NCBI RefSeq assembly: GCF_028867935.1
Contig: NZ_JAPQNS010000003.1
Location: 439,857 to 503,856 of the forward strand
Origin: Flavobacterium sp. SUN052
GTDB taxonomy: Bacteria > Bacteroidota > Bacteroidia > Flavobacteriales > Flavobacteriaceae
DNA: 64,000 nucleotides
Reading direction: 5' to 3'
The notes below the pieces were generated by a model. That model ran no database searches. It worked only from the letters and a program-made list of their open reading frames with translations, and was not told where the DNA came from. Below, one piece after another: positions 34,909 through 42,040 of the stretch. The translations under genes and the position numbers were made by a program. Numbering within the stretch: position 1 is the first letter of the stretch; each line of letters opens with the position of its first letter.

Positions 34909-34922
34909 AACAATTGTGAAAC
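34901..34922 (+). repeat. 11-base tandem duplication at the antitoxin-toxin junction
   Basis: AATTGTGAAAC occurs twice back to back (34901-34911, 34912-34922). The first copy holds the antitoxin stop, the second the toxin GTG start. Confidence 0.9.
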
Positions 34923-35170
34923 ACTTTGCCACGCCTGAGTTTTGGGAGCTTTATGATGAATTGCCGCCCAAAATCCAGGAATTAGCAGACAAGAATTACG
35001 AGCTGCTTAAAGATGATTCAAGACATCCATCGCTACATTTTAAAAGGGTTAGTCAGTACTGGTCCGTTCGCGTTGGAAAGCAATATAGAGCTGTTGGTAT
35101 TGAGAATGAAGTAGGAGTTATCTGGTTTTGGATTGGTACGCACACTGAATACGACAAACTGATTAGCTAA
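34916..35170 (+). CDS. Putative RelE/ParE-fold toxin
   Basis: 84 residues starting at GTG 34916. KHFATPEFWELYDELPPKIQ begins the helical hairpin and LHFKRVSQYWSVRVGKQYRA is the beta-sheet core typical of the RelE/ParE superfamily, with IWFWIGTHTEYDKLI at the end. It could be an mRNA interferase or a gyrase poison; the sequence does not tell. The nuoF start lies two bases after its stop, so it is embedded without any gap in the respiratory operon. Confidence 0.8.
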   Translation: MKHFATPEFWELYDELPPKIQELADKNYELLKDDSRHPSLHFKRVSQYWSVRVGKQYRAVGIENEVGVIWFWIGTHTEYDKLIS

Positions 35171-35172
35171 CG

Positions 35173-36513
35173 ATGGCTACTAAAATATTAACTGAGCATA
35201 TTAACGTTCCTGGAATCGAAACGTTCGACGTTTATCGGAAGCAGGGCGGTTATACGGCTGTTGAAAAAGCGATAAAGACAATGACTCCCGAAGCATTGGT
35301 GGAGGAAGTCAAGAAGTCGGGTGTGCGGGGCAGAGGGGGAGCAGGTTTCCCAATGGGTATGAAATGGAGCTTTCTGGCTAAGCCGGAAGGTGTTCCCCGT
35401 TACCTCGTTTGCAACGCCGATGAGTCGGAGCCAGGCACTTTTAAGGATCACTACCTGATGAAGAACCTGCCTCACTTGCTGATTGAAGGCATGATTGTGT
35501 CGAGCTTTGCGCTTGGGGCAAACAAGTCATTCATTTACGTAAGGGGCGAGTTGATGTATGTGATTCACATCCTCGAAAAAGCAATCGCCGAAGCTAAAGC
35601 AGCTGGTTTCCTCGGAAAAAATATCCTTGGCAGCGGCTACGATCTCGAACTGGTTGTACAGCCAGGAGGTGGAGCTTACATCTGTGGTGAAGAAACAGCC
35701 TTGCTTGAATCCTTAGAAGGCAAGCGGGGTAACCCGCGTAACAAACCGCCATTCCCTGCGGTGAAAGGCTTATACCAATCTCCTACAGTAGTAAACAACG
35801 TAGAATCAATTGCCACGACGCCCTGGATCGTAAACCACGGAGGAGAGGCTTACGCTGCCATTGGTATTGGCCGTTCTACAGGAACCAAGCTGATTTCGGC
35901 ATCGGGACATATTAGAAAACCCGGTGTTTACGAAATTGAATTGGGCTTGCCGGTTGAAGATTTCCTCTACGCCGACGAATGGTGTGGCGGTATTCGCACG
36001 GGTCATAAACTAAAAGCCGTTGTAGCTGGTGGATCATCAGTCCCCATTTTACCGGCTAACCTGATTCTGAGTCTGGCCAATGGTGATAAGCGCCTGATGT
36101 CTTACGAGTCATTGTCGGAGGGTGGTTTTCAGACGGGTACAATGCTTGGTTCTGGTGGCTTTATTGCCTTCGACGAAACGGCTTGTATTGTACGGAACAC
36201 CTGGAATTTTGCCCGATTCTATCACCACGAATCATGTGGGCAATGTAGCCCCTGCCGTGAAGGAACGGGCTGGATGGAAAAAGTGCTGCATCGTATTGAG
36301 TATGGTCATGGCCATCAGCAGGACCTCGAACTGCTGGTAGATGTAGCTAAAAAAATTGAAGGAAATACCATTTGCCCGTTGGGCGATGCTGCTGCCTGGC
36401 CTGTTGCCAGCGCTATTCGGCATTTCCGCGACGAGTTCCAATGGCATATTACAAATCCGCACGAAGCGACTCAGCCCGGCGCGGTATATAAAGGAGAAAT
36501 GGCGCTGGTGTAG
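35173..36513 (+). CDS. nuoF: NADH-quinone oxidoreductase subunit F
   Basis: NADH- and FMN-binding subunit of complex I, 446 residues. RGRGGAGFPMGMKW is the NADH/FMN loop, GAYICGEETALLESLEG the FMN site, and ESCGQCSPCREGTGW plus a later Cys (TICPLGD) bind the N3 4Fe-4S cluster. nuoG follows after 12 bases. Confidence 0.97.
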   Translation: MATKILTEHINVPGIETFDVYRKQGGYTAVEKAIKTMTPEALVEEVKKSGVRGRGGAGFPMGMKWSFLAKPEGVPRYLVCNADESEPGTFKDHYLMKNLPHLLIEGMIVSSFALGANKSFIYVRGELMYVIHILEKAIAEAKAAGFLGKNILGSGYDLELVVQPGGGAYICGEETALLESLEGKRGNPRNKPPFPAVKGLYQSPTVVNNVESIATTPWIVNHGGEAYAAIGIGRSTGTKLISASGHIRKPGVYEIELGLPVEDFLYADEWCGGIRTGHKLKAVVAGGSSVPILPANLILSLANGDKRLMSYESLSEGGFQTGTMLGSGGFIAFDETACIVRNTWNFARFYHHESCGQCSPCREGTGWMEKVLHRIEYGHGHQQDLELLVDVAKKIEGNTICPLGDAAAWPVASAIRHFRDEFQWHITNPHEATQPGAVYKGEMALV

Positions 36514-36525
36514 TGGACAACTGAG

Positions 36526-37602
36526 ATGGAAGATATAAAACCGCAAACATTCAAGGTTACCGTTGATGGAATTGAGGTCGAGGTAGAACCCGGCACAACC
36601 ATTCTTCAGGCGGCTCGTAAAATCGGACCGGATGTGGCTCCGCCAGCCATGTGTTATTACCAGCCTCTTAAGGGCAGTGGTGGTAAATGCCGGGCCTGTT
36701 TGGTACGGGTAGCCGCTGGATCGGCTAAAGATCCTCGTCCGATGCCTAAGTTGGTGGCCTCGTGCATTACGCCCGTACAGGATGGTATGGTTGTCGAAAA
36801 CACAACCAGTCCACAAGTGCTGGAAACGCGCAAGGGTATCGTAGAGTTTCTATTGATCAATCACCCACTCGATTGCCCGGTTTGTGATCAGGCAGGGGAG
36901 TGCGATCTTCAAAACTTTGCGTTTGAGCACGGTGCAGCTCAAACCCGTTACGAAGAGGACCGCCGGACCTTCGAAAAACACGATATTGGCCCCAATATTC
37001 AGTTGCATATGACACGGTGTATTCTGTGTTACCGGTGCGTTCACACGGCAGACCAGATTACAAACAAGCGTGTTCATGGTGTGCTGGGCCGGGGCGATGC
37101 CGCCGAAATCGGTACATACATCGAGAAAGCAATCGACAACGACTTTTCCGGTAACGTAATCGACGTTTGCCCGGTTGGTGCGTTGACAGACAAAACGTAC
37201 CGATTTAAAAACCGGGTTTGGTTTACCAAGCCCGAAGACGCCCACCGTGACTGCCCAACCTGTTCGGGTAAGGTAACACTTTGGTACCGGGGTGAGGAAG
37301 TGATTCGGGTGACGGCTCGCCGTAATGAGTGGAACGAAGTGACCGAGTTTATCTGCAATACCTGCCGGTTCGAGAAAAAGAAAACGAGTGACTGGGTAAT
37401 TGAAGGACCAACCAAGATTGCTCGTGGATCGGTAATTACGGCCAACAAATACCGCGCTGATTTGATAAAGCCATCTTTTGGTGATCGGTTGGCAGCAGCT
37501 GAGTATAAGCCAATTGACGACAAACGCGATACGAGTCAGCTTCAGATTCAACAACTACCCCCAGAGCGGTTTGCAAAAGCATTACCGTCTGCCGAAAGCT
37601 AG
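36526..37602 (+). CDS. nuoG: NADH-quinone oxidoreductase subunit G, short form
   Basis: 358 residues; typical NuoG is 700-900. Present are the N-terminal 2Fe-2S domain (Cys in CYYQ, GGKCRACLV, SC), the His-Cys 4Fe-4S region (HPLDCPVCDQAGECDLQ) and the next 4Fe-4S site (CILCYRCVHTADQ, then DVCPVGAL). A CxxC segment follows (DCPTCSGKVTLW). The large molybdopterin-oxidoreductase-like domain is missing. I recall short NuoG as usual in Bacteroidota, so this is not a local truncation. An inverted-repeat element follows before nuoH. Confidence 0.93.
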   Translation: MEDIKPQTFKVTVDGIEVEVEPGTTILQAARKIGPDVAPPAMCYYQPLKGSGGKCRACLVRVAAGSAKDPRPMPKLVASCITPVQDGMVVENTTSPQVLETRKGIVEFLLINHPLDCPVCDQAGECDLQNFAFEHGAAQTRYEEDRRTFEKHDIGPNIQLHMTRCILCYRCVHTADQITNKRVHGVLGRGDAAEIGTYIEKAIDNDFSGNVIDVCPVGALTDKTYRFKNRVWFTKPEDAHRDCPTCSGKVTLWYRGEEVIRVTARRNEWNEVTEFICNTCRFEKKKTSDWVIEGPTKIARGSVITANKYRADLIKPSFGDRLAAAEYKPIDDKRDTSQLQIQQLPPERFAKALPSAES

Positions 37603-37608
37603 ATTTTA

Positions 37609-37680
37609 GACATTGGACATTGGACGTTAGATTAAGGCCTTTTAGGGCAAGTCTAACGTCCAATGTCCAGCATCCAATGC
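37609..37680 (+). repeat. Inverted-repeat element between nuoG and nuoH
   Basis: Perfect 18-base arms TGGACATTGGACGTTAGA (37614-37631) and its reverse complement (37652-37669) are flanked by further degenerate ACATTGG/CCAATG units. It fills the 85-base gap between two operon genes. Confidence 0.85.
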
Positions 37681-37687
37681 TCAAATA

Positions 37688-38848
37688 ATGGATTTAACCG
37701 TTCTCATTACAAAGGCAATCATTATCCTCGTGATCTTTGGAATCACGTTGTTGATTGCTACTTACTCGACCTACGCTGAGCGGAAGGTAGCTGCATTTTT
37801 GCAGGACCGTCTGGGGCCAAACCGGGCGGGTCCATTCGGGTTGCTACAGCCTATTGCCGATGCCGGTAAGATGTTCTTCAAGGAAGATTTTATTCCTGCT
37901 CAGGCTAACAAATGGCTCTTCATTTTAGGCCCATGTCTGGCTATGCTTACCGCACTGATGGCAAGTGCGGTTATTCCATTCGGCGATAGCATTCAGTTTG
38001 GTCAGTTCTCAATTCCGGTACAGGGCATCGAGATCAATATTGGGATGCTTTATATTTTTGGAGTTGTGTCGCTGGGTGTGTACGGTGTAATGGTGGGCGG
38101 ATGGGCTTCTAACAACAAGTTTTCGCTGTTGGGAGCGATTCGGGCGGCCTCGCAAAACATCAGCTACGAAGTGGCACTCGGTATGTCAATTATTGCTATT
38201 CTGATGATGACAGGTTCCCTCTCTATTCGGGCTATTGTGGAGCAACAGGCAGAAGTTGGTTTCTTCGGATGGAATGTGTTTACTCAACCGTTGGGCTTTG
38301 TGATCTTCCTAACCTGTGCCTTTGCCGAGTGTAATCGTACCCCATTTGACTTGCCCGAGTGTGAAACGGAACTTGTTGGTGGCTACCACACCGAATACAG
38401 TTCCATGAAACTGGGCTTCTATCTGTTTGCTGAGTACATCAATATGTTTGTGTCGTCGGCAGTGATTTCGTCGCTGTATTTTGGCGGCTACCATTATCCG
38501 TTTGCTGCTCAGGCACACGATGCATTAACCCATGCACTAGGTGCTAACACGGGCCATAACATAGCTACGGCTATTGGTACGGTGGTGTTCTTTGGCAAAA
38601 TCTTCTTTTTCATCTTCTTCTTTATGTGGGTACGCTGGACCATTCCACGTTTCCGCTATGATCAGTTGATGAACTTGGGCTGGAAATCGCTGATTCCATT
38701 GTCTATCTTGAACGTGATAATTACCGGCGCGGGCTTGCTGTTCAATTTCAACTATGCAACTTGGGCTATCGTAATTGTTATGGTATTGATGGTTGTCGTA
38801 TCATCGGCACGAGCGCCAAAACCAGCCGTAGCAGTACAGAGGACGTAA
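37688..38848 (+). CDS. nuoH: NADH-quinone oxidoreductase subunit H
   Basis: Membrane subunit at the quinone chamber, 386 residues with about eight helices. ERKVAAFLQDRLGPNRAGPFGLLQ, here quoted in part (RLGPNRAGPFG), and AECNRTPFDLPECETELV are the conserved loops. nuoI starts 18 bases downstream. Confidence 0.96.
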   Translation: MDLTVLITKAIIILVIFGITLLIATYSTYAERKVAAFLQDRLGPNRAGPFGLLQPIADAGKMFFKEDFIPAQANKWLFILGPCLAMLTALMASAVIPFGDSIQFGQFSIPVQGIEINIGMLYIFGVVSLGVYGVMVGGWASNNKFSLLGAIRAASQNISYEVALGMSIIAILMMTGSLSIRAIVEQQAEVGFFGWNVFTQPLGFVIFLTCAFAECNRTPFDLPECETELVGGYHTEYSSMKLGFYLFAEYINMFVSSAVISSLYFGGYHYPFAAQAHDALTHALGANTGHNIATAIGTVVFFGKIFFFIFFFMWVRWTIPRFRYDQLMNLGWKSLIPLSILNVIITGAGLLFNFNYATWAIVIVMVLMVVVSSARAPKPAVAVQRT

Positions 38849-38866
38849 ACGAGTTCGACTATTTAT

Positions 38867-39430
38867 ATGCAACTAACGAACCGATCTAAACAAGTCAGCA
38901 ACAAGGAAATGACGCTTGCCGAGAAGATGTATCTTCCGGAAATTGTCAAGGGGCTGGCTATTACGATGAGCCACTTTTTTAAGAAGAAACCGACCATTCA
39001 GTATCCTGAAGTAAAGCGATATCTGGGACCGGTTTTTCGGGGACACCACGTTCTGAAACGTGATGAACAAGGGCGTGAACGCTGTACAGCCTGTGGCCTG
39101 TGTGCCGTTGCCTGCCCAGCCGAAGCGATTTCGATGGTGGCAGCCGAGCGTACAAAAGGTGAAGAAAGCTTATACCGGGAAGAGAAATACGCGGCTGTGT
39201 ATGAAATCAATATGCTCCGCTGCATTTTCTGTGGTCTGTGCGAAGAAGCTTGCCCTAAACAGGCAATATACCTGCGCCACGACCGTTTTTTGCCAGTCTT
39301 TACCGAGCGTGACGACATTGTTTATGGCAAAGATAAATTAGTGGAGAAAATGGATGATCGGTACGTTCGGAACAATCCAAGTGTGCAAGCCACTCCAACG
39401 GAACCCAGTCTATCGCGATCAGTAGGATAA
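38867..39430 (+). CDS. nuoI: NADH-quinone oxidoreductase subunit I
   Basis: 8Fe ferredoxin subunit with N6a and N6b clusters: CTACGLCAVACPAEA and CIFCGLCEEACPKQA. 187 residues. The basic N-terminal helix region (AITMSHFFKKKPTIQYPE) matches the family. nuoJ follows after 6 bases. ATG 38867 is used; an in-frame ATG 38912 is an alternative start. Confidence 0.96.
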   Translation: MQLTNRSKQVSNKEMTLAEKMYLPEIVKGLAITMSHFFKKKPTIQYPEVKRYLGPVFRGHHVLKRDEQGRERCTACGLCAVACPAEAISMVAAERTKGEESLYREEKYAAVYEINMLRCIFCGLCEEACPKQAIYLRHDRFLPVFTERDDIVYGKDKLVEKMDDRYVRNNPSVQATPTEPSLSRSVG

Positions 39431-39436
39431 ATCAGC

Positions 39437-39985
39437 ATGAACGAACTTCTAACGCATTTCAAGCAGCTAACTGCAACAGGCTACCTTTTCTGGGTACTGG
39501 CTATTATTACGGTCCTGAGTGCCATTATGGTTGTAACGGCCCGTAACCCAATCCACAGCGTATTGGCGTTGATTGGTACCTTCTTTTGCCTCTCAGGACA
39601 TTATGTATTATTGAATGCCCAGTTTCTGGCAGCCGTAAATATCATCGTGTATGCCGGGGCCATCATGGTTCTATTCCTGTTTACAATCATGTTCCTGAAC
39701 ATGCGTTCGGAGGACGAAGAATCGAAAACAAACATGGCCAAAGTGGCCGCCGTAATTGTTGGTGGCACCTTGTTAGTATTAATGCTGGGAATCTTTAAAG
39801 CAGCTCAGGTTGGCTCTTACAACCCAATAACATTTGACAATAAAACTGGTCTGGTAGAACAATTGGGAATGCAGCTCTATGGCGAATACCTGCTTCCTTT
39901 TGAACTGGCATCGATCCTGTTCCTGGTTGCAATGGTAGGTGCGGTAATGCTGGGTAAACGTGAGGCTGGAGATCGGCATTTTTAA
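39437..39985 (+). CDS. nuoJ: NADH-quinone oxidoreductase subunit J
   Basis: Membrane subunit of 182 residues with five hydrophobic segments. NPIHSVLALIGTFFCL and NIIVYAGAIMVLFLFTIMFL are the conserved helices, including the pi-bulge helix that couples to proton transfer. It is the last nuo gene here; a terminator and an unrelated gene follow instead of nuoK. Confidence 0.94.
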   Translation: MNELLTHFKQLTATGYLFWVLAIITVLSAIMVVTARNPIHSVLALIGTFFCLSGHYVLLNAQFLAAVNIIVYAGAIMVLFLFTIMFLNMRSEDEESKTNMAKVAAVIVGGTLLVLMLGIFKAAQVGSYNPITFDNKTGLVEQLGMQLYGEYLLPFELASILFLVAMVGAVMLGKREAGDRHF

Positions 39986-40010
39986 CTCTGTAAAAAATAG
40001 TATTCTTTCT

Positions 40011-40049
40011 AAGCCAGAGCCGTTAATTCGGTTGCTGGCTTTATTTTTT
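40011..40049 (+). terminator. Terminator after nuoJ
   Basis: AAGCCA and TGGCTT enclose an inner CCG/CGG pair, followed by TATTTTTT. Confidence 0.7.
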
Positions 40050-40069
40050 CCGTGCTCATGCTCGCTCTG

Positions 40070-41002
40070 ATGGCTACAATAAAACGTCCGGTTGTTTCGA
40101 TCGTCTTGGTCAATTACAACTCCAGTGATTTCACTGGTCCCTGTATTCAATCGATACGGGAAAAAACGAAGACGGTAGATTATGAGATTGTTGTCGTCGA
40201 CAATAACTCAAGCCCAACTGAACAGGAAAAGCTTCAGTTCATTGAAGCAGATAAACAGATTACCTTCGGTCAGAGTCAACTCAACACGGGTTTCTCGGGT
40301 GGAAATATGCTGGGTGTTCAGTTAGCCCGAGCCGATGCTGATTATTATTTTTTGCTGAATAACGATACTGTTTTGCTCAATGATGTTTGTGATCAGCTAA
40401 GCCAGTACATGGAAATGCACTCGGAGGTAGGTGTTTGCACTCCGCAAACGTTCAAGGCTGATGGTTCATTCGAGCCGTCGTTTACGTATTTTCCAACGCT
40501 CGGTGTAAAATTATTCGGTCATGGGCTAATGCGGAAACTGTACCCAGACGCTTATCCAAATTACAAAAAGCATTATGATGAGCCCATTAATGTACCGGTG
40601 GTTACGGGCTGCGCAATGTTTATACGAGCGTCCGTATTTCGCCAGTTGGGTGGCCTCGATACAAGTTACTTTTTGTATTGCGAGGAAGAAGATTTCTGTA
40701 TGCGTATTCGGCAGGCAGGATATAAAGCTGCTTTAGTCCCATCGGCGAAGTTTGTTCATTACGCGGGAGGAAGTGGAGAGCAAAGTTTACTTCTGCGAAA
40801 AGAGTTTTACATTTCTCTGTTTCATTACTACCGCAAGTATCACAACTGGTTGGAGCAGGGCTTACTGCGGCTGTTCTATGCAATTAAAAACGGGCGTAAA
40901 GTCTTTCGAAATCGAGATTTCGGCCGCGTAGCGATATTCATTCTAAGGGGAGCGCCTATGGGTGAGAGCCTTCGGTACAAACAATACGGGGACAAAAATT
41001 AG
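40070..41002 (+). CDS. Glycosyltransferase family 2
   Basis: 310 residues from ATG 40070 (MATIKRPVVSIVLVNYN); ATG 40058 and GTG 40052 are in frame, but only add six hydrophobic residues. The GT-A fold shows VVDNNSS, LNNDTV (DXD-like) and TGCAMFIRASVF, with EEEDFCMRIRQAGY as the acceptor or catalytic region. It resembles rhamnosyltransferase-type GT2 enzymes of cell-surface glycan synthesis. It stands alone between two terminators with no other polysaccharide genes around. Product glycan unknown. Confidence 0.85.
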   Translation: MATIKRPVVSIVLVNYNSSDFTGPCIQSIREKTKTVDYEIVVVDNNSSPTEQEKLQFIEADKQITFGQSQLNTGFSGGNMLGVQLARADADYYFLLNNDTVLLNDVCDQLSQYMEMHSEVGVCTPQTFKADGSFEPSFTYFPTLGVKLFGHGLMRKLYPDAYPNYKKHYDEPINVPVVTGCAMFIRASVFRQLGGLDTSYFLYCEEEDFCMRIRQAGYKAALVPSAKFVHYAGGSGEQSLLLRKEFYISLFHYYRKYHNWLEQGLLRLFYAIKNGRKVFRNRDFGRVAIFILRGAPMGESLRYKQYGDKN

Positions 41003-41032
41003 GCCCAGCCATTGTAATAGCTGGGCCTAATT
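40995..41032 (-). terminator. Hairpin between converging genes, terminator for the CHRD gene
   Basis: Perfect 13-base arms (40997-41009, 41020-41032; core GGCCCAGC) start inside the glycosyltransferase stop codon. On the minus strand the stem is followed by T residues; on the plus strand no T tract follows. Confidence 0.75.
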
Positions 41033-41067
41033 GGACTGTGTGTTAACCGATTGTATCAAAAAGCGAA

Positions 41068-41874
41068 TTACTTAATGTCGCCCCGAATCTCACCACCAGG
41101 AAATGCAGCTGTGTGCAGGTTCGCGTAATAATAGCCATTGAGCAAGCTATCTACACGCGTTGAGGTCGTCAGTGTAGTTGTGCCAATAATTGGCGAAACA
41201 AGGGCCGGGAATGGAATTTCAACAGGGCCATTTCCGTTTGTCGCGTTTGGCGTGATACGGTGTAAGTGACCAGCAACAGGAGATAATCCCGAGTACGTGA
41301 CCGTATAATTGAGTACACGCGTAACTGGGTCGAGTAGACCAGTGAAACTACCCGTAGCCGTTGAAGGCGTTGCGGGACGTTCTGCTCCACCAGTAAGTGT
41401 AGCATTTAATTTGATGATACCCTTAACACGCACGTTACCCCGAATCTCACCACCAGGATTAGCTGTTGTGTGAAGGTTAGCATAGTAGAAGCCATTAATC
41501 AAGCTATCCACTCGGCTTGCTGTTGTCAGCGTAGTTGTGCCAATGATGGGTGAACCCAGGGCGGGGAAAGGAATCTCAACGGGACCATTTCCTGATGCCG
41601 CGTTTGGCGTAATACGATGCAGGTGACCAGCTACTGGCGTTAACCCAGTATAGGTAACGGTATAGCTTAAAACGCGCGTTGCGCGATCAAGAACACCAGC
41701 AAACGTTCCGGTAGCAGCAGAGGCAACAGCAGGCCTCTCACCAGCACCGCTGAGGTTTGCTACCAGTTCTATCCGGGCATTAAGCGGAAATGTGGCGTGA
41801 TCGTTGCAGCTACTGAGGGCGAAACTCGCAGCCAGTAACACTGCCAGCAAAAGGGAAGTAGATTTTGGGGTCAT
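41068..41874 (-). CDS. Lipoprotein with two tandem CHRD domains
   Basis: 268 residues. A lipoprotein signal peptide ends in FALSSC. Two copies of the CHRD domain follow (about residues 31-148 and 150-267), each with LNARIELVANLSGAGERP-type start, PVAGHLHRITPNA and FYYANLHT..PGGEIRG. CHRD domains take their name from chordin; the bacterial function is unknown. The copies are also repeated at DNA level with an offset of 357 bases (119 codons). It lies downstream of susD but behind a terminator, so it is probably an independent gene. Confidence 0.85.
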   Translation of the reverse strand: MTPKSTSLLLAVLLAASFALSSCNDHATFPLNARIELVANLSGAGERPAVASAATGTFAGVLDRATRVLSYTVTYTGLTPVAGHLHRITPNAASGNGPVEIPFPALGSPIIGTTTLTTASRVDSLINGFYYANLHTTANPGGEIRGNVRVKGIIKLNATLTGGAERPATPSTATGSFTGLLDPVTRVLNYTVTYSGLSPVAGHLHRITPNATNGNGPVEIPFPALVSPIIGTTTLTTSTRVDSLLNGYYYANLHTAAFPGGEIRGDIK

Positions 41875-41970
41875 ACAGTTTATTAGTTGGTTTTCAGGGA
41901 GTTTAATTCACTCTCACTATGCAACACTTAGCGGTACGGATTGTTTTTGCTAAAGGTTGCTTAGAGTTAT

Positions 41971-42012
41971 TAAAAAAGGGGATTAGCAGTCTTTTTATCC
42001 GCTAATCCCCTC
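41971..42012 (-). terminator. Terminator after susD
   Basis: On the minus strand, GGGGATTAGC pairs with GCTAATCCCC, followed by six T residues (41972-41977 as A on the plus strand). Confidence 0.85.
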
Positions 42013-42040
42013 TATATTCAAACTAATTTAGTCACTCAAA

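Noticed and set aside
34708..35170. Insertion sequence or phage remnant between nuoE and nuoF
   Set aside because: The two small frames are intact, share no inverted repeats at the ends, and match a toxin-antitoxin pair better.
36850..37554. 234-codon open frame on the minus strand opposite nuoG
   Set aside because: It mirrors a clear nuoG coding strand, its protein has no recognisable family, and the opposite strand carries the iron-sulphur cysteine motifs.
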